In this document: positions 34,748 to 46,792 of the stretch, piece by piece
Layout of the letters: each line of letters starts with the position of its first letter
How positions within the stretch are numbered: position 1 is the stretch's first letter
NCBI GenBank assembly: GCA_039545295.1
Contig: BCIK01000032.1
Span: forward strand, 1,282 to 65,281
Source: Udeniomyces pyricola
Lineage: Eukaryota; Basidiomycota; Tremellomycetes; Cystofilobasidiales; Mrakiaceae
DNA length: 64,000 nt
Direction: 5' to 3'
The notes under the pieces: generated by a model
What the model saw: the letters and a program-made list of their open reading frames with translations, nothing else
Databases searched by the model: none
Told to the model about the DNA's origin: nothing
Made by a program: the position numbers and the translations under genes

Positions 34748-37685
34748 ATGAGATACGACCCTCTCAAGGACTCCCTCGCCCAGCAGTCCGCAAGCTCCCC
34801 CAGTGGCCTTCATCGTTCCCCTTCATCCGACCTCGAGCCATCCGGCTCGGGTCCACGGGAAGGGTCGCGTCGCATGTCGGTCTCGTCTCTGCTCAACGAC
34901 TCCATGTCGCCCTCACCTTCGTCCTACCCCTCCCATTCGGCATCCGTCGATCAGTACTCTCCCCCTTGGCGTCCCTCGTCCTCGTCATCGACGTCATCCA
35001 ACTCGTCGTCTACCATATCCGCTGCCCCGTTCGGAGCTATCCATGGCTATGGTCAGAGATATCAAGAAACCGAACCCGCGCTCGTTCCTGACCGACGCGT
35101 CTCGGACTCGGTCTCGCTCGGTGTGGAGGCAACAGAGATGGCATCGTCGAGACCTAGATCGTCAGGCTCGGGCTCGAGCTCGAGCTTGGGCTTGGGTTCA
35201 AGTTCTGGTTCGAGACTGGTTCTGGGTCGGACATCCAGCCAAGGGGCAAGCGATGATGGATGGATGGGAGGCAGACAACCACAAGACCGGCGAGGCAAAG
35301 GGGCAGAGGAAGGAGAGGCCGTCGAGGCGGCGTCGAATGCGTCGCCAGCGATTTCTGGACTTGTCCCAAACGACCAACACCCTTCGCCTTTCCCTCCCAC
35401 TCCCCAACTCCAGCTGTCCCACTCTTCCGAACCTATCTACAAGCAGCCATCGCTCCCTCCCCGTCCGCTCAGTCGCTCCTCTACCCTCACCACTCCAGGA
35501 GCTTCTTCTACCTCTAGCGAATCTTGGACCTCCTTCCCCTTTCCTCAACGAACGACCCCTTCGCACCACCCCCTCCCCCCTCCCGCCTCCTCCGTGGCCA
35601 TGTCGCATTCCCCCGCGCTCTCGTCTAGTTCCCGCTCGTCTGCCTCATCTTACAGCTCTCATCACGAACAACAATCTTCCCCTACCTACAACACCTATCC
35701 TAATCTTCCATCTGAGCCCTTTGTCCCGCCCAAACCTATTCGACTGACGTACAACCCTACACGCAAGACTCCGGCGCGCTCGGTTCAGATCCCTCTGTCA
35801 GCAGACGAGTACACATACCTCCGGTCCAACCCGGCCTCAGGATCCAAAAACCCTCTCCGGGGAAAAGTCTTGGGCCGAAAGTCGAGAGAGCCGGCGACGT
35901 CCTCCTACCACCCCCCCTCGGCATCGTACCTCTCATCTGGCAACGCTACGAGCCATCACTCGGGCAACAATCCATCATACTCATCACAGAAGCGACCGTA
36001 CGATGGAGGTCAAGACGGAGGTCAGGGTTACGGAGACCGTCGAAGAAAGCTGGACGATGGCAACAGTTCTATGCGAACCGGCGACGTTTCGAGAGTAGCC
36101 CAGCATTGTAAGTGCAAGCGTCCGTGTGTAGAGCACCTGCTACTTTCAATTTCAACTGAATCGAAATCTTGCTACCTTGATACTGATTGCTTACTCTCCC
36201 GTGTTTTTGTCTTTTCTTTTCGCATGTAGACAACTCACGGCCCGACGTCGGCAAGGATAACCGACAGTATTCACCCATTATTGGACTCAAGTCGTTCAAC
36301 AACTGGATCAAGTCGGTGCTCATCGCCAAGTTTGCTCGAAAGGCCATCCCCGGTGGTGGTGGCGCTGGGGGTCGTTCAGCTCCACCGAGAGGCAGGGTTC
36401 TCGACTTGGGTTGTGGCAAGGGCGGGGATCTTCAGAAATGGAATCAAGCCAGGATTCAGAAATACGTCGCGTTTGGTACGTAAAGTCAGGATCAGATAGA
36501 GGCTCATGCGGCTTGCAACAAGGACAAGGTGACTGATTCGTCGGTCTTGTCATGGCTGTTCACAGACATCGCCGATGTCTCAGTGGAGCAGGCTCGGGGT
36601 CGAGCCCGCGACATGAGAAACAAGAGCTTTGACTTTGAAGGATATGCCCTTGATTGTTTCAGTGTAAGTCACCTCACACACACGTTTGCCTGTTTAAACG
36701 TCGAAAGTTCGATTGTGGATGGTTTTCAATATTGACTCAGTGTCCTACCCTCCTCTAACTGTCACTCTTTCCCAGAATTCTATCACCACGTTCCTGCCTG
36801 CTCCTCGCTTGGAATCTGAACCATTTGATCTTACCACTATGCAATTTTGCATGCATTACGCATTCGAAACCGAGGAAAAGGTCCGCATGATGCTCGAAAA
36901 CGCGACGAGATGGCTCCGACGGGGCGGCGTCTTTCTCGGCACTATCCCCAATGCTGAGAGTCTGAAGTGAGTGGCACGCAAGTCGTCATACATGTGTATA
37001 TTTGCTTTCATTTTCCAAGCGCAACTATACTGACTTTTGAGATGTATGTGAATCAGAGCCGCTCTGAACGAGATCCCAGATGACGCAGTGGATCTCACAT
37101 TCGGCAACTCTGTATACTCGATCCACTTTGATGAGCGGACCGAAAACCCTTTGTTTGGTCATCGCTACTCCTTCTACCTTCAAGACGCGGTTGAAGATGT
37201 TCCAGAGTACCTCGTCGATTGGGACAATTTTGAAGCGTGAGTTGTCTCGCTCACCCACGGTTGACATGCAGAGCAAGCATCAAGAACTCATCCATTCCTC
37301 ACCTTCTACCTTCCCTTCCCTCTTTATGATTGACGCCCTCTTTTTTTCTTCTTCTTTTTCATCGTCCTTTTGTGCTCTTTCAGCATCGCCCTTGAATATG
37401 GTCTCCGACTATTGTACAAGAAGGATTTTGCCGACATTTTTGCCGAGGAGCAAGAGGTTCCCGAGTTCAAAGACCTCATGAAGCGGATGAAGGTCGTCAA
37501 CGAGCATGGTCAGAGCGACATGACGTCGGATCAGTGGGAGGCTGCGAGTGAGTTTTCATCCTTGTTCCGATTCCAGTTGCCCACTGAATCCATGATGCGT
37601 CGTTTGTGCCACAACCATCTGTCTGACTCTCATCACATTGGAATTTGCAGACATTTACCTCGGCTTTGCATTCGAGAGGGTTTGA
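34748..37685 (+). CDS. ABD1: mRNA cap guanine-N7 methyltransferase
   Basis: Transfers methyl from S-adenosylmethionine to the cap guanine of nascent mRNA in the nucleus. A long disordered N-terminal part of about 450 residues, rich in S and P, precedes the catalytic domain. This begins at VAQHYNSRPDVG and continues with [19 protein letters not shown]. The AdoMet site is [25 protein letters not shown] and [10 protein letters not shown] are classical blocks of the family. The end is [11 protein letters not shown]. Eight exons join in frame (joints after AQH, AF, CFS, ESL, FEA, EAA). The N-terminal extension is much longer than in yeast Abd1 (436 residues in total). Start at 34748 (MRYDPLKDS) chosen as the ATG nearest the CT-rich leader; upstream ATGs are not excluded. 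Confidence 0.94.
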
Positions 37686-38078
37686 GTGGTTCATATGATC
37701 ATGTTTGATTACTGCTGCTTTTTATTTTCTCTCTCTCTCATAGTTTCGCTGCTATGTTTCCCTTTTTCTTTCGCTGCCTCGCACCTTTATGTTGTCTTGT
37801 CTCTCGCAACTGTTTGTTTGGATTCTTTTGCTTTGCCCTGCTCTCTCTCTCTCTCTCTCTTCCCCCCCCCCTCCCCTTCCCCCCTTCTCGGGCCCCCTTA
37901 CGTCGTGATGACGCCATGAAACGATGACTACTTAATGACACCTCTGTTGCAAACGCGCGGACGAGCGAGCAACGAAACCGTCCAGGGCTAGGCAAAGCAT
38001 TATACAGTAGTAGACGTAGTAAGGTGAAAAGAATACAAAAGATACAAACGGTCCGTCGGTCCTTCTCCCCACGGCCGT
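37686..38078. other. Convergent 3' flanks with a CT microsatellite
   Basis: (CT)10 at 37841-37861 followed by a C-rich tract. No gene. Lies between the convergent ABD1 and SLC41-type genes. Confidence 0.6.
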
Positions 38079-38866
38079 TCAATTCGCCTTTCCGGATAGC
38101 ACCCGGACATTGCCACCAAGCATGGCTGCGACCTCGAACGCCACGACTAGACATCAGGCCGCCATGAGTGGAAAGACGAACGATGCGATTAGTATCTTGT
38201 GCATGTCATGAACAATCGTAGAGCAGACTAGCGGACTCACCCAAGAGAACTTGGCCTATGAGATCGATGAGTGAGGAATGTATAGGAAGAGTATAAGAAC
38301 TGGCGGCACAAGGACCAGTAAAGACAAGTCAGCCTTTCGTGTTCGTCGAGCGAGAAAAGATCGTCTCCGAAAGAACTTGCTCGAGGACGTACTCTGGATC
38401 CAGGCCTCTCGACCAAAAGAGGAGCGTCAGCCGATCGGCGATCAAGAGCGAGATGAAGACCTGTACGAAAGCAGAAAAGAAAAATCGGAAGAATTTTTTT
38501 TGCCGCGGTCAGTCTATTTATGTTCACCTTGTCCGATGAAATGAGGGAGCAGAGCGGAAGCAGAGTATCTTGTTGTCCCCAACTGACCGTGAACCCGAAA
38601 ACCGCCACAAAGCTGCCAACGAGCTGCCATTCCATCCGCATCCATCCAGCGAACGCGACAAAGATAAGGAAAAAGACTTGAACGGGAATGGCTACGACGA
38701 ACAGGGCGATGGCCATTGTGCGAGGTGAAGTTGCCGATGACAATGGGGGAGGTGGAGACTGGGGCAAAGGATTCGATCCGGGAGCCTGACACGAGTGCAG
38801 AACGGTTGACAGACGAGAGGCATGGATCGATCCAACGGCTCCTGAAAGACCTGAGAGAGTGATTGC

Positions 38867-38902
<36 letters not shown>

Positions 38903-40765
38903 ACAGAAGAGTCGGGAGATGATGCTGTCTCAGTGACAGCATGACGGACCATCTCTATGAATTCGTCTTTTGAATCGAAATGGTGTGCCTCTTACCTGTC
39001 ATGGCAACGGCAAGGATGGCAAAACCCTCATACCGACTGACACATCGCTCAAGAACGACGCCCGTAGCGCTTGAGATGGTCATGGCTGCAAACAGTGGGG
39101 TCCAGCCGAGTCGCACAAGGTCCCTGACGTAGTCGTTCCGAAGAGTGAACCACGCGAATCCACCGCCAGCGAGGATGAGAAAGGGCAACATAGCGACCGG
39201 GAGAGGAGTAGCAATGTAGGGGATAAGAAATGACCCGATGAGGCCCATCACGTAGAGCGTCACGAGATCGGACAAGCAAGCGGCCAGAGGGGTTGTGATG
39301 TTGTCGGGATTAATCCGAAGTCTCCGGCTGAGGACGACGAGGGAGCAGACAAAGCTGCCTAAGATGAGCCCACTCAGACTCGCTGTTAAAGAGCCTGTGG
39401 CGAGCACCATGACGAGCTCCTTGGCTCCAGGAGGAGTATACCCCTCTTTGAAGCTGTCGTAGAAGCCCAGGTCTGGATCGTCTCTCTCGCCAAGGAAGAA
39501 CCCGGCAGCGACGGCAAGGTTGCGAGGTTCAGAAGGTAAGGTAGAATTGAGGATAGAGGTACCATTGAAGAGTAGTGGGTCATCCGATATTCGATGCGGC
39601 ATGGTGAGTCCGAGGAGAAAGGAGAGAAGGGCTGCGAGTGAAGACACAGTGAGGGCCTGGAGCTGTAGGAGAGAAAGAGAGCCGAGAATGAGGGAACGTC
39701 GTGATGACCGTTTATCAAGCTCCCCAGTGTTTGCCTGTTCGGTTAAGTTCGTCAATGTGAAATGATGTTTGGTTTCGTAGTGAGCAAACAGGAAAAGCAT
39801 GTGTTGAGCTAAGGTCGAGCGTAAAGACACTAACGCTTGTTGACAACCTGGACCCGAGACACATCTCGAGGTTGCCTTTGAGATTCGCCAGCATGGGGAC
39901 CAGGATGAAGAGTTCGTCAACTTTCTCAAATACCTGCCAATGAGAGAGATGCTCGAGCAGTTCGCCAGTGAAAACGAGTCCCTAAGAGTCACAGGCAAAA
40001 ACTCGACGGTCAGATGGCTTGTCGACAGGTCAATTGCAAGCGGGCTCAGCCGAGTGCGGGGGGACTGACGAGTAAGGTGAAGAGCAAAGTCGGTGTCGTC
40101 TGTTGATTCGGCCGTATCAAAGGTTCATATCCAGTGAGATTGTGTCTTCACGCTAGACGGGGATGATGCCCTAGACACTGCCGACACCGGCAGGCATGGA
40201 CGCGCTGGGTCCAAGGGGGACGTACCTCGTAGACCATTTCCCTGATTTCGCGCCATGAAGACTGCGAGGGAACCTCTGCACCAAACCAGCCTCTTCCACC
40301 GCCTTGGATGGCTTGTTCGCCACGGATCCGTCGATCCTCCATCGTCTCTGGCCGTCTAAGGGAAGGGCCGACGGTCGAGTTGCCGAGGGCATCCATTTCA
40401 AACAACAGGCCGTCATCCTCCTCGGCTTCGGCGCGTTCCCGTTCGAGAGCGCCATAGGGGTCGCGATCGAACGTTTGGAGAGGCGAGGACTTGAAGCCCT
40501 TTGACGGAGGGTGGTGAAGCTTGGACGGGCGCTCGTGTGAGGAGTGTTGAGAGTAACGAGGGGGGTATAGCGGAGAGGAGTCGTCTTCGGACTTGTCGGA
40601 CTGAACGTCGTCAGGAGAAGCTGGAGGGATGGAGTTCCGCCGGCTTTCGGCGTGTGGGCTGAGCTCAGGAGCAAGGGTGGGCTGACTGGAGTGAGCGAGA
40701 TGGGGCGGAGTGCAGGTGAAAGGTGGGGGCTGGGGGTTATCGTGAAACTTGAGGATGGGCGACAT
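38079..40765 (-). CDS. SLC41/MgtE-type divalent cation transporter
   Basis: Multi-pass membrane protein expected to carry Mg2+ (family knowledge). A hydrophilic N-terminus of about 180 residues rich in S, P and H is followed by the first SLC41 domain: TGELLEHLSHWQVFEKVDELFILVPMLANLKGNLEMCLGSRLSTS, ANTGELD, and the signature INPDNITTPLAACLSDLVTL. The second half has PRTMAIALFVVAIPVQVFFLIFVAF, then LLIADRLTLLFWSRGLDPDSYTLPIHSSLIDLIGQVLL with a degenerate second signature, ending MLGGNVRVLSGKAN. In the second repeat the family usually has PxxTALGDL; here it reads PIHSSLIDL. The ATG at 40765 (MSPILKFHD) is the first on this frame; the frame is open further but without ATG. A 34-nt poly-T lies in an intron. 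Confidence 0.88.
38868..38901. repeat. 34-nt homopolymer T (A on the gene strand)
   Basis: Uninterrupted T run within an intron of the SLC41-type gene, flanked by TTGCG and GACAG. By far the longest homopolymer in the window. Confidence 0.97.
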
Positions 40766-41274
40766 GGGGGTGATGGGGTGTATATGCGTGGTGGGAGGGT
40801 CGTCGGGAATCGTTGGACAGGAGTTATAGGACGCGGCGGTAAAGACGTGTGCAGGCTGTTGACTACTTGTGTGATGATTGGTTGACAAGTCGACCGTCGA
40901 CCGACCAGATCAGGCTCTGCGGAGGTTCTGTTTCGACGTGGTACGTGATCATCAGCCTGGATGAGCCGAATATTTACTGTTCTTTGATATATATATCCGC
41001 ATAGGATCATGTGCACAGGTGGTTGCGCAACGGGTGTAGGCTGATGAATTGATGATGATACATGATACTCACGCTTCGATATTTATACACTTTACATATT
41101 CAAGTCACATAACCAGCCAATATCGGTCGATCGATGCAATATTCAACATCCGATATTCAATACACAATATCCAATATTCAATGCCAGCCCCGGCTTCGAT
41201 CGTCTTGATGACCTGCTCGGCCCACCTTCGTCGTCGAACCGTCGACCGCCAACGCCTGCCCGCCTGCTTTCGCC
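40766..41274. promoter_or_regulatory. Head-to-head promoter of the SLC41-type gene and FTR1 with a repeated AT-rich 8-mer
   Basis: The 8-mer ATATTCAA occurs at 41096-41103, 41139-41146, 41153-41160 and 41174-41181, with a one-mismatch copy ATATCCAA at 41167-41174. Spacings are 43, 14, 14 and 7 bp, near-multiples of 7. The cluster ends about 94 bp upstream of the FTR1 start. Regulation of either gene by it is inference. A TATATATAT tract lies near 40988. No other gene fits here. Confidence 0.6.
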
Positions 41275-43130
41275 ATGTCCAACAGCCTATTCTCCGTACG
41301 CTTCCCACTATTCCTAAACCCCACGTAGTACCTCACCCCTTACCCAATTAACCCAACGCACACCCATCATCTCCTTGCCCTTGCTTCCCAAACAGCCTTC
41401 CATCTTCCTCATTGTTCTTAGAGAGGTATCGTTTCGGCTTCCTCCTAAACCCCACACGCTCGCTCCTCTAGACTTGCTATCCGCTGTTTTCTTTCGCCTT
41501 CCCCTCGCATCCGGACGTTCTGACTTGATATCAACATGCTTCCTGAATCTTTGACCTTGCTCCTTATTGTAGACCCTCGAAAGCGGCCTCATTCTATCCG
41601 TCCTGCTCTCGTTCACCTCACAGTTGATTCAGTCGACTGAACCTTTGCCCAAATCGCCCTCGACCGACGGCCTACTCGACGGAGCCGACACGCCGACCAC
41701 ATATGGTGGCACCGACGAATCGGCTGCTCTCCTACCCCAGGACGAGATCGTGTCGAGACATATCTCGACTGACAAGGGAGACAAAAACCTTCTCAGGTCG
41801 ATGGTCATCTCGGTAAGTGGTTTGATATGCCAAGAAGCAACGTGATAGGTCATTCGTCCACCGTCGTTTTGCCGAAACTCCGACCGAGGGATCGTCCAAT
41901 TGGCTTCGCTCGCCGCCGATGACCGCATCTTGCATTCGAGAGCCAAGAGAAAGCTGACGCTCGACTTCCCGTTCGCTCGCCTTCGTCTGTCCGCATGACA
42001 CATTCAGATCTGGTTGGGAGCGGCATGTGGTCTCGGAACTTCGCTCCTCATCGGTGCCGCCTTCATTCTTCTATTCTTTTCCACCCTCACCTCGACATTT
42101 GCCCTGGCCGAATCGCTTTGGGAAGGCATCTTCTCCATCATCAGCTCCGTATTCATCCTGCTCACTGGGCTGTCGTTCGTTAAGCTCGATCGATCACGTG
42201 TCAAGTGGAGGGTGAAGCTGCAGAATGCATTCAGCCATGTCGATGGCAACCAAAGTGGACGTTGGGCGCTATGGACGCTTCCTTTCGTCACGGTCCTGAG
42301 GGAAGGCCTTGAGGGGGTCATCTTCATCGCTGGGGTATGTACACTTTGTCGCGTGAGTTCTCCCCGACGTCTGCACGGCAATAAGCTAACCCACTAGCTC
42401 TTCGTCGTGGACGTCAGGTTGGGCTTGCAGACGGTCCCCGGTCGATACCACTCTCCATCCTGTCAGCAATCCTGGTCGGTTCGCTGGTTGCCTTGTTCTT
42501 TTATCGATCGACTTCGAGAGGTATCGAGATGCATTCTTTTGTCGTTTTTGCATCTTGCTTCCTATTCCTCGTTGGTGCGGGTAAGTTTAGGATCGGCACA
42601 CGAAGCGTTTTACTCACACGTCAGGTCCATACAAGCGATTCATAATGACATGATTGGCATGTTTTTCGTTTCTATCCAGGTCTTTTCTCGCGGGGAGTTG
42701 CTAAGCTTGAAGCATATCCTTTTGTGCTCAAAGTCGGAGCAGACTTGTCCGAGCTGGGAGAAGGCCCAGGGTCGTATGATGTGCGAGGAAACGTGATGCA
42801 CTTGAACTGGGGTTCGCCAGAGATCAAGACTAACGTACGTGTGACGGAGTTCTACTCTTCCGAGTGTACGGATTTCGATGAGGAAACTAACCGTTGGTCG
42901 ACGTATCTGATCCTCCTCATTCGAATAGGGCTGGGCCATGGTCGCGGCCGCCGTTGTTGGCTGGAGCAACAATGCGACCTACTGGACCGTTGGAGGTTAC
43001 ATGGCATATTGGTGGACTGTGTGTGCTGGGCTGTTTGGCATGAAGCGTGCAGAAGGGAGGGCTGCGCTCCCGTGGGAGGAAAGCGCGAAGGCGAAGGGCA
43101 AGCAGGTCGAGCGACTGGTGCGCTCGTAAA
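41275..43130 (+). CDS. FTR1: High-affinity iron permease Ftr1
   Basis: Plasma-membrane iron permease that works with a Fet3-type multicopper ferroxidase. Exon 1 (41275-41295) is MSNSLFS, exon 2 (41396-41425) PSIFLIVLRE, exon 3 (41573-41812) begins TLESGLILSVLLSF, so the first REXLE iron motif (RETLE) is created across an intron. The second motif VLREGLEGVIFIAG is intact. Hydrophobic helices follow: IWLGAACGLGTSLLIGAAF, FSIISSVFILLTGLSFV, SAILVGSLVALFFY, FVVFASCFLFLVGAGLFSRG. GWSNNATYWTVGGYMAYWWT is near the end. The tail is short and basic and ends VERLVRS. The ferric reductase lies next on the same strand; no ferroxidase is in the window. Confidence 0.95.
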
Positions 43131-43555
43131 AGAATATGGATGCTGTATGAGTTGGAGGTGATCAGGAAGAACACGATATGAAGAAAAACAAAAAAAAAAC
43201 CCGATCGGAAGAGCGATGACGTTGCGGTTGTATGTCTGTCGATTGGTCGGATGGCCGATGAGGTTGAGCGAAGAAACGTTATCGTTGGATGATATATCAT
43301 ATTGGCTGGCTATCAGATTGGAGGATCGAGACTTGGCTGCCGTCGATTCTCATCTCCCACCGACAAGCTTTCCGCAATTCCGCCCCCCACCTGATCCCTT
43401 CATCGTCCAACCCAGCCAGCGTACTCAGACTTCACCCGTTCCTCGTCGCATGCTCAGCTATATGCCCTCACCCAACCTCCGCGCCTCATCGCTTTCAGGG
43501 CCGAATCCCATGGCAGTGCGTCGTCCTCGATCTCGCCGGTTGCACGCGCGCGACG
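43131..43555. promoter_or_regulatory. FTR1-ferric reductase spacer with palindrome and GATA-like site
   Basis: A perfect 12-bp palindrome ATGATATATCAT lies at 43289-43300. ATCTGATAG (minus strand, 43318-43310) differs at one base from ATCWGATAA, the site bound by fungal iron-regulatory GATA repressors such as Urbs1 and SreA (known). It is about 240 bp before the chosen ferric reductase start. Single short sites like this also occur by chance. Confidence 0.45.
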
Positions 43556-46483
43556 ATGTTCCCCTATCAATCAATTATCTTGCCCAGCCGGACTGGTCTT
43601 CAGCTGCCTGCCGGCTCAGCTATGCTGACTCTGGCTCTGACAATGTTGCTTGCTTCCCTTTCCTGGGCGTGGAACATGCAGGAGTTCGAGGAACAAGGTC
43701 GGCTCAATGATCTGTTCAGCTATGCCCTTCAGGGTGTCCTGGCCGTTGGGCTTCTGATGTACGCTTCAAGCGCCGTTCTTCAACGGATCTTTACCAAGTC
43801 CCGCCGGTGCAACATGCAACACCTTTCCAACTGGTCGATCCGCCGGCGTCGATTCTTCTCCACTAGAGTAGTCGTTCTGGGATGGGATCTCCGCGCTAAC
43901 AGAGCCATGGTGATACTCTGGTTGGGATGGGTAGCGCTGAACGGGTACTGGTCTTGCGTACGTCAATGCAAGTTGCCTGTCGCTGATTGGCCATCTGATC
44001 GGATGTACTTGGGAGCAGTCGGGCTGACGCCGTCACGTATGCCACTTCACTTTCCTCAAGATATACACCAACCCTAAAAAAGTCGATGGAGTCGGCCACA
44101 TGCCTCATGCGTGGTATCGGTAAGACTGGTTCATTTCATCTTACATTTTCATATCTTGGAACCAGGACACGAGCTGATGTCGTCCAACTTGGGTGCTACT
44201 CATACGGTGGCCTCTCATAACAGGTACTTTGCAAACAGGTATGTACTCCTGTAGCTCCAAGTCCTTTTGAAAGGTGTCATCCGCTGATCGCTTGATATTG
44301 AGCTGTTACAGGACCGGCAACCTCTGCTACGGCAATCTGCCCATTCTCTTTCTCCTCGTCGCCCGAGGCAATTTCATCAGCTGGGTCTCAGGTATTAGCC
44401 TACAAGTAAGCTCATCTGACGGGTTCACTCTAGAATAGATTATGAATCTGCCGTTACTGATGACCATCTTGCAGGACCTCAATTGGTTACATCGCTGGGT
44501 CGGCTGGACCTCGTTCGTTCTCGGCCTGGCTCACAGTCAGTCCATCCATTTTGCCCTATGATTCCTACGTCGACTTTGGGTCTGATTTCCCACATGGACT
44601 TTCCTGGAATGTTCTTCACAGTCGTCTTCTATGCCGTCTGGCTCAGTTTTTACCCTTTACGCGTCACCCTTTCCATGGTGTGGATGCCCTTCTTCCAAGC
44701 GGGACTCGTGGCAAGTGAGTTGTTGCTTTCCGATGACGCCGAGTTGTCTCCGCATGGAAAACTGACGAGCAATTTTGAGGATAGCCATTTGCTTTCTTTT
44801 GATCGTGGGACTGAGCGTCAAGTGGGTTCGAGTCAACCATCACGAGGTTAGCCTGAGTGACATGAGTCAGATATCCGGCGATCGTGAACGTTACGGTGAT
44901 CTCACTTGGGTGTCTTGATTCCTACCTTTCATAGTTGTTCATCACCTCCCACGTCTCCCTCTCCTTCGTCTTCCTGTGAGAAAGAATATTCCTTCGGCGT
45001 CTGGCTTCGAACTGTAGTTTGAGTTGTGTTGACCTTTTGTTACGTCTCGTGCTTAGCATCGCTTGTTACTACCATTGGGAGCCCCAAGGCACTCTACCTA
45101 TTGTTGCCCTCTTCATCCTCACTTCGTCACATGCCCACCGACTTTATACCATCACTTCTAACTCGGTCGTCGCACCCTTCCTGGCCGGAAGGCGAAGGTC
45201 CAGATTCGCTCGCTGTGGACGACGGTGGGGTTTTCTCGATGCCCGGGTGGAGGTGATTGACGAAAAGTGCTGTCGGATGTATGTGTCGGTAGGCGAAGAT
45301 ATGACATGGGAACCGGGTATGTGGACCAAGGTGATGGTCGGCGGGCTTAGTTCTTGGGGACAATGGTTAGCTCTATCTTGGGATCAATTCAATCAAGAAC
45401 ATTTGACAGAGCGTTCATGGCGGCTGACTCCTGAACGATATTTCTCCTTAGGCATCCCTTCACCATCACAAACGCCCCGCACTCCATCACAACTCTCGAA
45501 AAACAGTCCTCCGGGGTCCTCGACGAGACGGCCTCTCTTCTTACACCTAGTCGAAACGAGATGAGTTTCCTCATCGCCGCCTACTCTTCCTTCACGGGTC
45601 GTTTGTACAAAGCCGCCCTTGAATCACCCAGTCCCCTCCATCTCCCTGTGCTCATCGAGGGCCCATACGGCTCTCATTCCGCTGATTTGTTACTCGCGGA
45701 TACTCTGGTCCTCATCGGAGGAGGCACCGGTGTCGCTCTGGTCCAAAACATATGGGAGGCCACGCTGCAAAGGTTTGGACGACACAAAGCAGACCCGGAA
45801 GTAGAGGGAGCACGTAATCCTAGGCGATTGATCGTTTACTGGATTGTGCGAGAACAACGTGAATAACTGCTTATCACCAATCTCATGATTGAGGGTCGTC
45901 CAACTGCTCGAGCTGACCTGACCTCAATGGTTCCGTCCCCATGTCTCAAGATCATCTTCATTGGATGCCGCTGGCCACGTTACTTTCGCACACCCCTACA
46001 TCGCTCCTTGAGCCCAAGACGGATCTTTGCCTCCATGTGACCTCCAGCACCCCTGCGGGTTTCCGTCCTGGTTCGGATGATTCCGAGCTTGCGGACGTCG
46101 TCGTGCAAACCGGGAGACCAAATTGGAACGACGTCATGTCGAATGTCGCTCTCGAGTCTCAAGGCCGAGTTCAAGTGATGGGTAAGGGACATCATTTCGT
46201 CTCCTGTCTTGGTTCTCGCCCAGGTTTTCATCCCAGCATTGAAACGACGTACTGAATGGTTGACATTTCATGGATGTACAGTCTGTGGACCCACAAGTCT
46301 AGCAAACCAAGGCAAGCCGGAGTTTCTTTCCGTTTCCGACATCTTGACTTGACGCATAGGGTCACTGACCCTTCTTGCTCTGATTATATCTTTCATCCAG
46401 TCGTTGACGCCTCACTTGCCGCATCGATCCAACCCGATGGATCCCTCCACGACATCCAGGTCGAAGTCGAGCTGTTCGATTGA
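43556..46483 (+). CDS. Ferric reductase, Fre/NADPH-oxidase family
   Basis: Transmembrane flavocytochrome that reduces Fe3+ (and often Cu2+) at the cell surface using cytosolic NADPH. Visible pieces in order: N-terminal hydrophobic segment MLTLALTMLLASLSWAW, then YALQGVLAVGLLMYASS; heme part ARGNFISWVSGISLQDLNWLHRWVGW followed by VLGLAH and IVFYAVWLSFYPLR, with paired histidines; LFITSHVSLSFVF; CYYHWEP; FAD-binding HPFTITNAP; NADPH-binding LVLIGGGTGVALV and, near the C-terminus, VCGPTSLANQ. It ends VVDASLAASI...VEVELFD. At least ten exons; several borders were not fixed, and the start could be a later ATG (43628 region). No secretory signal other than the first helix. Confidence 0.88.
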
Positions 46484-46792
46484 CCACGTGATCCGGTCTT
46501 TAATGATCGAACTTTGCTTTACCTTAGACGACTGTCTCTTGTCCCCTTCATACATTACGACCCTGAACGATGCCGATTGCCAATTCCATGATACGTGCTT
46601 TGCTTTCTACTTTGTAATCTGTGGGAATGCTCTGGGACATGATCATATCTAGAGGGCAGTCAAGTCTGCGCCCTGCGTAATCACGACCTTGAGCCTCCCC
46701 TGTCGTTCTTGAACCAGCGACATGCGAGGATGCCTTGAAGGGCAAGAGGTGCGGTGCGGTCCGGTTGGGTTGTCGATGTTGGCACGTGAGTA
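46484..46792. other. Convergent 3' flanks, ferric reductase and RNase H1
   Basis: 309 bp between two convergent stop codons; no gene seen. Confidence 0.5.

Noticed and set aside
35062..35608. Minus-strand frames opposite the ABD1 N-terminus
   Set aside because: They are shadows of the S/P-rich coding exon on the plus strand.
40766..40888. N-terminal extension of the SLC41-type protein to 40888
   Set aside because: The frame is open, but its upstream end is TTG; the first ATG is at 40765.
41396..41590. RETLE as a mutated first iron motif of Ftr1
   Set aside because: The middle residue of the REXLE motif varies among fungal Ftr1 proteins, so this is within the normal range.
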